A stretch of DNA of 21,371 nucleotides from a virus, in the IMG/VR virus record IMGVR_UViG_3300008450_000550, positions 1 to 21,371 of that record. One strand, written 5' to 3'. Every line of letters starts with the position of its first letter. The stretch's first letter is position 1. Both the position numbers and the translations under genes were made by a program. The notes beneath the pieces were generated by a model. It saw only the letters and a list, made by a program, of their open reading frames with translations. It had not been told where the DNA came from and did no database searches. This document shows positions 7,344-14,341 of the stretch, one piece after another.

Positions 7344-9383
7344 TTAGCGTTGCGGAATCTTGCCAAGTGTGGTTCCATTGAACAACACGAATGTACCAGG
7401 GGGGTAGAGCAGGGACTCTTCGTAGGTCGTCACAACAGGGGGAAGGTCCAACAGCTTGTAGTGCTGGCGGTACTCCGAAGCCTTTTTACGCGCCAACGCC
7501 TTGTCCTCAGGCTTTAATCCCGAACCTTCTCGGCCCTGGCTCTCCAGCTCTTGAATCATGTCTCTAAGAGTGCCGCCCAATGCAATGAGCTTGTTGCCGT
7601 AAGCATCGCCGCCCCTTGCCGCGCTAGGGATGATCCCAATCACTGGGGCCAATCGCTCTTGTTCCCTGACGCTACCCTGGGCGCTCTTAAGCAGCGCTTC
7701 AACAACACGCTCAGCCTGTTGTTTGGCTCTTTGGCGCGCTATGGCAACGTCGGAAAATGGAGCACCCGCTCCTGGGATTTGAGAGATCACATCTTTCGCG
7801 GTATTGATTGGCCCGGAAATAAGGTCTCTGTTTTGCCAAAGAGAAAACGTAGGAGCGTTTTCTTGCGGTCTTGCAGGACGTGTTGTGATAGGCTGGCTGC
7901 TCACGCTGTCTTCGCCGTAAGGCGCACCGGGATCACTCTGGTCGACAGAAACGTCGCGGCCGGGCTGATCAACAGGCGCGCCCTGCCCTGTCGGAGCGGT
8001 CTGCCTTGTCGGAGCGCCTGAACCCATTACGCGAGGCAGTGACTTGCGCACTTCTCTGTACCCCAATATCGTTTTTTCCACGGGGTCAATAATTGGCACT
8101 GGAACAGCGCGGGTGTAGTGATCCTCTGCTAAAGACAGGATTCTTTCCTCTTCTGGAGTAATGGTGCCGTTCTCGCGCTTTGGACCCAGTGTCGCAAACG
8201 TATCCAGCATGCGGCCTTCCAGGCTGTTGCCGAACATGCCTGTGCCTGCACCCGCTTTCTTGGCTCCTATTTTCTTGGCCTCGATTCTTGCTTGGGAACG
8301 CAGCACCTCGTTGAGCAAATTTCCCTTGCGCTTTTGCAACTCGCTGTTCTGGGCATTGATCTTGTCAATGTCCTTCTCGCCTTGCTGCAGTGCCAAGGTT
8401 TTGATCTGACGGTCGATCTGGGTGATCTGGTCAAGCTGTCGGCCCATAGCGGCGGGCAATGTTCGTGTGGCCCCTGCCAAACGGGACATAAAGCTGCCGG
8501 TCAATGGACGGCCTGCCTCGTCTGTGTTTGCAGCGAAGCCAAAGGCCCGTTGTCCAAGGTCAAACAGCATCTGTGCCTGCATGGCATTCCTGTCCGGACC
8601 CAACAGTCGGTTGAGCGTAGGCAGGCGAGACGCAACTGCTTCGTCCAGGGTTGGGGCTCTTCTTGGCTGCTCGTTAAACAAGCCCATGGCTTGCTGGCGT
8701 GCAGCATCCACCATCTCCTGCGGGAACATCATGGACTCTTCAGAAGGCGCTTGTTGAGCGACGGGGGTCACGCCTTCTTCATCTGACCCGTCGCTAAAAT
8801 TTTGGACGAGCCCACCTTTGGCCATTGCAACTGGCGGCTGGTCAGAGGCAGGTGCTCCGCCGCCCATGCCTGCCATCAGCTCGGCGATACCGCCTTGCTG
8901 GGGAGGTGGAGGCATGCCAGCATCAGGAGGCAGCGGGGGCATTCCAGGAGGCGGCATGCCCATGTCAGCAGGCACTGGAGGCATACCGGGTGGGGGCATG
9001 CCAGGAGCACCGCCTATCATCGGGGCCTGTGGTCCTTGAGCCATGGCCTGTGACTGAGGCAACGCGGCGATACCGCCCTGCTGCGCCAAAACAGGCTGCA
9101 GCATCGCGAGCACGGTCTCAGGCGTTTCAATGGCAGCCTGATAACCAACAAGATCGGCCAACTCGTCACGGCGCGCGTCAATTGAACGCATGTCGCCACG
9201 CAGGTTGTTCATCAAGATTTCTGGTGTGTTGGGACGACGCTCCAACATTGCCTCGGGGCTGTCGCCCTCATCATCGCCCTCGTTTTCGTCGTCATCATCC
9301 TCGGACATGGAGTCCATAAAGCCCTGCATGATGCCGACGTTTTCGACGTCGTCGTCTTCTTTCTTCATCATTCTCTTGTTCAT
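7344..9383 (-). CDS. Virion-associated low-complexity protein, 679 aa
   Basis: It starts at ATG 9383 with AAGAGG upstream and is separated from both neighbours by 9 nt. Domains in order: a very acidic N-terminus (Asp/Glu runs in residues about 8-45), a helical segment, a Met/Pro/Gly-rich region with repeated GMPPPGMPP-type units (about 125-170), the motif MAKGGLVQNFSDGSDEEGV, a charged helical middle (about 290-400), a Pro/Thr/Gln linker, and a helical C-terminus ending in a small beta segment (PPGTFVLFNGTTLGKIP). The AKGG-type motif recurs in the 663-aa protein encoded nearby. Position among the large late genes points to a structural or internal virion role. No enzyme motif is visible. Confidence 0.75.
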   Translation of the reverse strand: MNKRMMKKEDDDVENVGIMQGFMDSMSEDDDDENEGDDEGDSPEAMLERRPNTPEILMNNLRGDMRSIDARRDELADLVGYQAAIETPETVLAMLQPVLAQQGGIAALPQSQAMAQGPQAPMIGGAPGMPPPGMPPVPADMGMPPPGMPPLPPDAGMPPPPQQGGIAELMAGMGGGAPASDQPPVAMAKGGLVQNFSDGSDEEGVTPVAQQAPSEESMMFPQEMVDAARQQAMGLFNEQPRRAPTLDEAVASRLPTLNRLLGPDRNAMQAQMLFDLGQRAFGFAANTDEAGRPLTGSFMSRLAGATRTLPAAMGRQLDQITQIDRQIKTLALQQGEKDIDKINAQNSELQKRKGNLLNEVLRSQARIEAKKIGAKKAGAGTGMFGNSLEGRMLDTFATLGPKRENGTITPEEERILSLAEDHYTRAVPVPIIDPVEKTILGYREVRKSLPRVMGSGAPTRQTAPTGQGAPVDQPGRDVSVDQSDPGAPYGEDSVSSQPITTRPARPQENAPTFSLWQNRDLISGPINTAKDVISQIPGAGAPFSDVAIARQRAKQQAERVVEALLKSAQGSVREQERLAPVIGIIPSAARGGDAYGNKLIALGGTLRDMIQELESQGREGSGLKPEDKALARKKASEYRQHYKLLDLPPVVTTYEESLLYPPGTFVLFNGTTLGKIPQR
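8908..9010 (-). repeat. Coding repeat for Met/Pro/Gly units
   Basis: Within the 679-aa gene, a GGAGGCATGCC/GGCGGCATGCC-like unit recurs several times on the plus strand and encodes repeats of the type GMPPPGMPP and AGMPPPP. The units are irregular in length. This looks like expansion by replication slippage of a disordered linker. Confidence 0.6.
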
Positions 9384-9392
9384 ATCGACCTC

Positions 9393-11192
9393 TTAGAAAA
9401 GTTTCAGGCCTGCTCTTTGAGCGCCAGCGGCAGTGGAAATTGCCCCCAGGCCAATGCCCAGGGCTTGCTGGAATGGGCTGGCGGTAGGCGTGCTCACGAC
9501 ACTCGTTTGCATCTGCGAGGACGGCGCGCCCCTGTAAATGTCCGACAAGAAACCTGCTTGTTGGTAAGGCGCGTAGATTTGTTGCATCTGCGTGGCCCGA
9601 GTGGCGTCGAGCGCTTGCTGGTTGAGCGCCTGGCGAGCCTGACCTGTGTTGAACAAGAAGTTGATGTCGCCTTGCTGCATGCCTTGCGCGGTCTGGCCAA
9701 GAGCTGCCTGCTGCACACCCAACTGACCAAGCTGACCGGCCATCGCGCCAAGGCCCTGGGCCTGCTGTTGGCCAATGCCAAACTGCTGGCCAGCCAAGCT
9801 GCCGATACCTTGGCCCAGCTGCTGGAACTGCTGCCCCTGTTGGCCAAAGATGCCAGCGGCCGTCTGGGCTGCCTGGTTGCGCGCCTGGGCCTGCTGCATC
9901 AGCAAGTTGGAAATGTTTTGGTTGATGGCTGCCTCCTGGCCTGCCAGTGCACCGCCCTGAGAAGCCAGATTGCCATACTGTTGGCCAGCCTGCAAGAACT
10001 GACCGGCAGCGCCCTGACCCAACTGAGCCTGCTGCACGCCGAGATTGCCCAACTGGCTGCCAGCCTGCACACCCAACTGAGCCTGCTGCGCGCCCAACTG
10101 GCCGATGCCTTGGCCAGCTTGCATCTGACGCTGCTGTTGCTGCTCAAACGCGTTCATGGCCTGCGCCTGTGACTGGCCATAGCCCTGCGACAAGAGATTG
10201 GCGATCGTGGATGCGCGCTGGTCCATCAGGTTGCGCTCCATCTCAGCACGCTGCACGCCTTCTCGCTCACCACCAAACGCGCCCGATCGAACGGCTTGAG
10301 CCGCCAAGCCCTGCCCAGCAATCGCACCTTGGCGATTGATCTGGCGTATGGTCTCGTCAATGACCTGCTGGCGGTAAGGGTCCATGAACGCTTGAGCGGA
10401 ACGTGGATCGTAGCCCTGAGCTGCACCGCCGAGTGCGCCAATGCCCATGCCCAACGTTTGCTGGCCTTGCAGCAGGCCCATGCCGATGGTGGATGTAGCA
10501 GGGTTGAGGTTTGCTTGGCTGGAGCCCGCAGCAAGGTTCTGGGCCGTGGACAACGCGCCAAGGCCCGATTGCAAATCCTGGCGAGCAGCGCCAAACTGCC
10601 CAGTGGTGTCGGACATCGCAGCACGCCTTGCAGCGCTGTCCAAGTAGCTCAAGCCTTCACCGATTTGGCCGATGCCTGCAGTGGTGTTGGCAGCGGCCTG
10701 GCCAGCTTGGCGCATCGCGGCCTGTGCGTCAAAGAACTGGTTGCGGGTGTCTGCGCCACGCAGCACATCTGCTGCTTCGCCCGTAGTGTTGTAAGCAGAC
10801 TGCAAGGCAGTATTGGCGCTCTCCAAGTAGGGGTTAAACGCCCCGATGCCCTGGCGAGCAGCCGCATCCAATGCAGCTTGCTGAGCCGGCGTAAAGGCTG
10901 CTACGTTGAAGGCAGGCAGTTGAGAAGCAAGGCTGGGGCGATTAGGAGAAGCGCGTCCTTCTGCTGCACCAAACTCACGGAAATGCTTTGCAGCAAACTG
11001 CTCAGCTGACAAACCGCCTGGGTTTGCCTTGAATGCGGCAGCGACATCTGGGTTTTGCTGGAAATACCGAGCAGCACCTTCTCTGTCTGGACCACCAAAA
11101 GCCAAGTTCTCCGCCTGCTCCATCAGGCGGAGTTTTGCCTTCTCAATCTCCGGGCTTTCTTGGACTATCTGTGTTTGTGTTGTCGTTGCCAT
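9393..11192 (-). CDS. Gln/Ala/Gly-rich internal virion-type protein, 599 aa
   Basis: The ATG at 11192 directly follows the stop of the upstream gene (TAAATG), with AAAGGGGAAA as ribosome binding site. Residues 43-80 form a compact unit, YFQQNPDVAAAF...HFREFGAAEGR, which resembles the roughly 40-residue 'NPDV...GxxEGR' repeats I remember from bacterial secreted and surface proteins; here it occurs once. Residues about 90-330 are Ala-rich helices. Residues about 350-520 consist of degenerate QQAQLGxxAG-type repeats with an 18-residue period, predicted to be long amphipathic helices. The C-terminus ends in a hydrophobic Gly/Ala segment. This composition recalls membrane-spanning ejection proteins. 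The function is inferred from composition and gene order. Confidence 0.75.
   Translation of the reverse strand: MATTTQTQIVQESPEIEKAKLRLMEQAENLAFGGPDREGAARYFQQNPDVAAAFKANPGGLSAEQFAAKHFREFGAAEGRASPNRPSLASQLPAFNVAAFTPAQQAALDAAARQGIGAFNPYLESANTALQSAYNTTGEAADVLRGADTRNQFFDAQAAMRQAGQAAANTTAGIGQIGEGLSYLDSAARRAAMSDTTGQFGAARQDLQSGLGALSTAQNLAAGSSQANLNPATSTIGMGLLQGQQTLGMGIGALGGAAQGYDPRSAQAFMDPYRQQVIDETIRQINRQGAIAGQGLAAQAVRSGAFGGEREGVQRAEMERNLMDQRASTIANLLSQGYGQSQAQAMNAFEQQQQRQMQAGQGIGQLGAQQAQLGVQAGSQLGNLGVQQAQLGQGAAGQFLQAGQQYGNLASQGGALAGQEAAINQNISNLLMQQAQARNQAAQTAAGIFGQQGQQFQQLGQGIGSLAGQQFGIGQQQAQGLGAMAGQLGQLGVQQAALGQTAQGMQQGDINFLFNTGQARQALNQQALDATRATQMQQIYAPYQQAGFLSDIYRGAPSSQMQTSVVSTPTASPFQQALGIGLGAISTAAGAQRAGLKLF
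9660..10110 (-). repeat. Degenerate coding repeats (18-codon period, QQAQLG units)
   Basis: Repeated CAACTG/GCCTGCTG-type words fill this stretch. An exact 18-nt copy, CCCAACTGAGCCTGCTGC, occurs at 10018-10035 and 10072-10089, 54 nt apart, which matches the 18-residue protein period. The copies have diverged elsewhere, mostly by substitutions that keep Gln, Ala, Leu and Gly. Because it stays in frame, it is part of the gene and not an independent element. Confidence 0.75.
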
Positions 11193-13184
11193 TTATTTCC
11201 CCTTTACAGGACCGCCTTCAAGCATCTTCATGAGTTTATACATGCGCGCTGCGCCTTTGCGGCGACTTCCTGCGCCAGCGTTGCGCACTGCCTTGGCGGT
11301 GAATACAAACTCGCCATCCGACAGCATGGCTGGGATGTCGTCCGAGGTCCCAGTGCCGGGGCCGCTAATCGGCCCAGTTTTGCGAGGGAAGTTCGTAGGC
11401 ACGGGCGCACCGCCCTTGGCAAAGTTTTGTATTGGCATCTGCCCGTAAACCATGGGCACGCCATACATGCCTGCAACGTTGTAAGGCTGCGCTACGCCTG
11501 ATGGGGTACGTGTGATGCCGGTGGGCACAACTGGTGCAGCGGTCATAAACGGCATCGCTGCAGAGTAATCTGTCGCCACGATCGGATTAAAGTTGGGATC
11601 GAGCGTAGGAGACTCCAGGCCAAAACCTCCTCCTCTAATGAGCTGGTCGCGCTCTTTAGCCCGTTGCACAGACTCGTTGTATCGGTCGGTCTCAGCCTTC
11701 GAAATAGGGTTGGTGTTGTCCTTGGCCTTGAAGCCGCCCAGCGCACCTGCCCCGAGGAGGCCCAGGCCGATCTTTGGAATCAGGCCCATGCCTGCGGCCG
11801 CTGCAGGGGCTGCGGCAGTAGCAGCTGCCGTGCCGCCCGCTCCTACAGCACTCACTGTGCTGGGGGTCAACGCGGCAGTAGGAGCGGCAGCGGTAGCAGG
11901 ACCAAACATCCGACTGAAGAAGCCTTGGGACTCGGTGCCCGCAGGTGCTGCGCCAGGAATGTTTGGAGAGCCAAACGACATCCGCTGATCCGGGATGGTC
12001 GAAAGCATACTTCTGGCTGTGCCGTCGCTTTGCATGCCCGAGAACGGACTCTCTGGTTGCATGCCTATCTGAGATTGGGGCTGAGCAGATGCACTCGGGG
12101 TTCCGGCTCGCGAGTTTTCAAGGCCCTGCAGCGCAGCAGCGGACAAGCCTGACATCAGGCCAGACTTCAGAGCATCCTGAGTGCTCATGCCACCAAGTTT
12201 GCCGATACCGGCTCCCAAGATACCCGTGGCCAAGCCTGTGTTTAACGCACTGCCTGCAGCACCTGGCAGGAAGCGGCTGAGCGTGCCCATGGGGCTGAAT
12301 CCGCCGATAGTGCCGCCGCCGCCAAAGTAGCCAGTGGCACCTGCCATCAGGGCCTCTTTAAGGTTACCGCCACCAGCCAGAGTCACGCCACCAGACACCA
12401 AAGCGGCGGTTCCCGCTTTGCCCAGCGTCATACCGACAGCCGTTGGTCCGAGGACAGCGGCCAAACCCACTGTGGCCAAGACACGGCCAACAGGGTTCTG
12501 GAGCACCTTCTTGAGGGCGCTGCCGATCTTCTTGAAAGCCTTCTTGAGAAAGAACTCAGGCAGGCCTGTAACAGGGTTGATCGTGCCCGAGCCGCCACGG
12601 CTCTTGAGCAACCGGGCTTCATCTGGGGTAATGTGAGCCAGCATGGTGTCGCCATTGCGACCCTGAGCGGCCAGGTAAGACGCCACGTCGGCCAAACCGC
12701 CTCGGGCCATGGCCAACGGTTGAGTTCCGTCGAGGCCCTGCATGGCATCTACCCCCTGCACAGGAGGCACGTCCGTCATGGGGGCCTGTGCCCCTTCAAA
12801 CTGCATCAGCTGCATTTCATGCAGGAGGGAGATCAGTGCGCCCAGGAACTCTGGGTCGTACTCTTCCGGCATGTCTTCGGGGTCGATGACGTCGGTATTG
12901 ATGAGGTTTTGACGCAGCTGGTTGTACTCAGCGGGGTTCTGAGACATGTAGACCAGGGTCTCAAGCAAGGAACTGATCTCGTTCGGTGACAGTTCCACGT
13001 CAGCCAGGCTCTCGCGCATGGCCTGCTTGAGGGCAGCGTACTCCTCGGGGCTGCGCTCCTGGAGCACTGTTTGGGCTGCGTCGTAAGAGTCAGCGCTTGA
13101 AACAATGGGACGGTCGTCCGCAGGCGCTTCGCTCTGCATGGGCATGCCGTCTTGGGGCAGCGCCATGATTCCTTCATTTACCAT
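11193..13184 (-). CDS. Modular virion protein with membrane-active-like segment and tape-measure-type C-terminus, 663 aa
   Basis: It starts at ATG 13184 behind AAAGGAC. Domains in order: an acidic helical N-terminus (1-130); MARGGLADVASYL (159-171), then GDTMLAHITPDEARLLK and GGSGTINPVTGLPEF (about 178-211); a cationic amphipathic helix FLKKAFKKIGSALKKVL (212-228); a long Gly/Ala hydrophobic region (230-350); Ala/Thr/Pro linkers; AKGGAPVPTN; and a C-terminal unit (604-663) with GPGTGTSDDIPAMLSDGEFV. From memory, that last unit occurs at the ends of many phage tail or tape-measure-like proteins. The amphipathic-plus-hydrophobic centre would suit insertion into the host envelope during DNA ejection. 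It leads the four-gene cassette and has its own predicted promoter and structured leader. Confidence 0.78.
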   Translation of the reverse strand: MVNEGIMALPQDGMPMQSEAPADDRPIVSSADSYDAAQTVLQERSPEEYAALKQAMRESLADVELSPNEISSLLETLVYMSQNPAEYNQLRQNLINTDVIDPEDMPEEYDPEFLGALISLLHEMQLMQFEGAQAPMTDVPPVQGVDAMQGLDGTQPLAMARGGLADVASYLAAQGRNGDTMLAHITPDEARLLKSRGGSGTINPVTGLPEFFLKKAFKKIGSALKKVLQNPVGRVLATVGLAAVLGPTAVGMTLGKAGTAALVSGGVTLAGGGNLKEALMAGATGYFGGGGTIGGFSPMGTLSRFLPGAAGSALNTGLATGILGAGIGKLGGMSTQDALKSGLMSGLSAAALQGLENSRAGTPSASAQPQSQIGMQPESPFSGMQSDGTARSMLSTIPDQRMSFGSPNIPGAAPAGTESQGFFSRMFGPATAAAPTAALTPSTVSAVGAGGTAAATAAAPAAAAGMGLIPKIGLGLLGAGALGGFKAKDNTNPISKAETDRYNESVQRAKERDQLIRGGGFGLESPTLDPNFNPIVATDYSAAMPFMTAAPVVPTGITRTPSGVAQPYNVAGMYGVPMVYGQMPIQNFAKGGAPVPTNFPRKTGPISGPGTGTSDDIPAMLSDGEFVFTAKAVRNAGAGSRRKGAARMYKLMKMLEGGPVKGK

Positions 13185-13188
13185 GATA

Positions 13189-13243
13189 GTCCTTTCCAGT
13201 TTTTGCCAGTAGCCTCACGTGGGGCTGCGCGCCGGGAAAGGAC
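13189..13243 (-). promoter_or_regulatory. Predicted 5' leader stem that can sequester the ribosome binding site
   Basis: In minus-strand RNA, GTCCTTTCC (13243-13235) is exactly complementary to GGAAAGGAC (13197-13189), which contains the Shine-Dalgarno sequence of the 663-aa gene. The 37-nt spacer holds a second inverted repeat (13211-13226) of the form AGCC-c-CACGTG-a-GGCT. The pair would fold into a two-level stem-loop hiding the ribosome binding site. The predicted transcription start lies about 9 nt before the first arm, so the whole structure would be the leader. Regulation is inferred from pairing only. Confidence 0.45.
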
Positions 13244-13258
13244 GCGTGAATGGCTGAA

Positions 13259-13288
13259 ATTATCCAACAAAAAGTCAAGTTTTGTCCA
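13259..13288 (-). promoter_or_regulatory. Predicted sigma70-type promoter for the internal-virion gene cassette
   Basis: On the minus strand TGGACA (13288-13283) and GATAAT (13264-13259) each differ from the consensus hexamers by one base and are 18 nt apart. They lie in the 108-nt gap before the 663-aa gene, the only substantial non-coding space in the late block. This is the best promoter match I found in the window. Start of transcription would be near 13252. Confidence 0.65.
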
Positions 13289-13292
13289 CTCT

Positions 13293-13625
13293 TCATGACC
13301 GGTCTATCTCTAGAAAGGACAAGTGAAAGTCAACTGTAGACACGCTAGAGGTCACTTTTAAGATGTCGCCGGTTTCCAAAATGCAGGGAACGCCGCTAAA
13401 AGCGTCCATGGTTTGGCTCGTGGGCAGCGAATAACCCTTCAGCAGTGCGAAGGCCGTGGCCCCGCCGCTGGGGAACACGTTGATGGCCAATGTGGCCACG
13501 GACGCATTGCGATTGGTCACGCGCAGGGACGAGACAACGGCCGTATTGGCGGCGGGAACCGTGTAAAGGGTTGTCTCCGTGGCCGCTGCCGGGGTCAAAT
13601 TCTTGCGTAAGTACTTGTTTGCCAT
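13293..13625 (-). CDS. Small beta-rich virion protein, 110 aa
   Basis: The ATG at 13625 lies 2 nt after the stop of the preceding gene, so translation is probably coupled; its own ribosome binding site is weak. The sequence alternates short hydrophobic strands and turns (ETTLYTVPAANTAVVSSLRVTN, VATLAINVFPSGG, ETGDILKVTSS) and contains no helical or membrane segment. It has the look of a single beta-sandwich domain, such as a head-decoration, neck or fibre-associated protein. Similar small proteins next to tail genes are common in phages. The exact position in the particle cannot be told. Confidence 0.75.
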   Translation of the reverse strand: MANKYLRKNLTPAAATETTLYTVPAANTAVVSSLRVTNRNASVATLAINVFPSGGATAFALLKGYSLPTSQTMDAFSGVPCILETGDILKVTSSVSTVDFHLSFLEIDRS

Positions 13626-13627
13626 GG

Positions 13628-14341
13628 TCAGCCCGCTGAAACAAAGTTGATCGTCAGAATTACTGAGGGAATCGCGGGCCGCGTGGGGCTCACGTTAGCA
13701 GCGTAATGCTCCAAATACACGTCAATGTTCCCCGACCACCATGCGATCTGAAGGTAATTCACAGAAGGGTCGGTGACGGTAAAGATACCTGTAATGGCAG
13801 GCACTATGTGGGAGTAAACGCTTTCGCTTTTACGTGCAGGTATATCAAACCTGGTGTTGCTCGAGGGGTAGTTAACGCCTGTGTCCTTGGCCCAAACCTC
13901 AAACTCCGCCCCGGCGTTGCTGCGGTTTGACACCTGCAGCGTAAACGTCACCAGATACTGGCCCGAGCAGGGGACGTAAATCTTACTGTTGTCCACCACA
14001 CGAATGCCGTTGGACAGCGCCACGGTGTCAAAGGTCAGAATGTTTTCACTGGTGATGCCCGCGCTGGCCTGATCCACGTTGGACAGCAGCATGGCGTGAG
14101 GCTGCAGAATGCCGTTGGACAACTGAAAGCCCCGAAGGCCTCCGGCAAAGCCGCCGCCAGCTCCGCCGCCCATGCCCATCCAAGTGGCCGCAGCCGCAGT
14201 GTCCTGGCTCGTGACAGGGGTGTAGGTGTTGTTGAGCTGAAGGATGATCTGCTCAAGCGAACGCACCAACTGGTTGAACTGAGCCGGGTCGTAGCCCCCA
14301 GTTGACGCGTTGGGCAGACGAACGTTGGTGATCTTGCTCAT
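13628..14341 (-). CDS. Virion protein with C1q/TNF-like jelly-roll domain, 237 aa
   Basis: The ATG overlaps the previous stop (ATGA at 14341-14338). The N-terminus (1-50, MSKITNVRLPNASTGGYDPA...) is helical and probably anchors the protein. Residues about 54-72 are a glycine-rich linker (MGMGGGAGGGFAGGLRGF). Residues about 85-235 alternate beta strands: NGIRVVDNSKIYVPCSGQYL, VTFTLQVSN, a central TGIFTVTDPSVNYLQI and a terminal SVILTINFV. That pattern matches C1q/TNF-like jelly rolls, which usually trimerise and bind ligands. The likely role is an exposed decoration or receptor-contact protein. The fold is assigned by eye from strand pattern. Confidence 0.75.
   Translation of the reverse strand: MSKITNVRLPNASTGGYDPAQFNQLVRSLEQIILQLNNTYTPVTSQDTAAAATWMGMGGGAGGGFAGGLRGFQLSNGILQPHAMLLSNVDQASAGITSENILTFDTVALSNGIRVVDNSKIYVPCSGQYLVTFTLQVSNRSNAGAEFEVWAKDTGVNYPSSNTRFDIPARKSESVYSHIVPAITGIFTVTDPSVNYLQIAWWSGNIDVYLEHYAANVSPTRPAIPSVILTINFVSAG

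Noticed and set aside
9660-10110. Repeat array considered as CRISPR
   Set aside because: The units are in frame, degenerate and directly adjacent; there are no uniform repeats with unique spacers.
9417-10172. 251-aa open frame on the plus strand opposite the 599-aa gene
   Set aside because: It arises from the Gln/Ala-rich repeat codons read backwards (CTG/TGC-rich, hence Leu/Ala-rich). It has no convincing ribosome binding site and conflicts with a well-packed gene.
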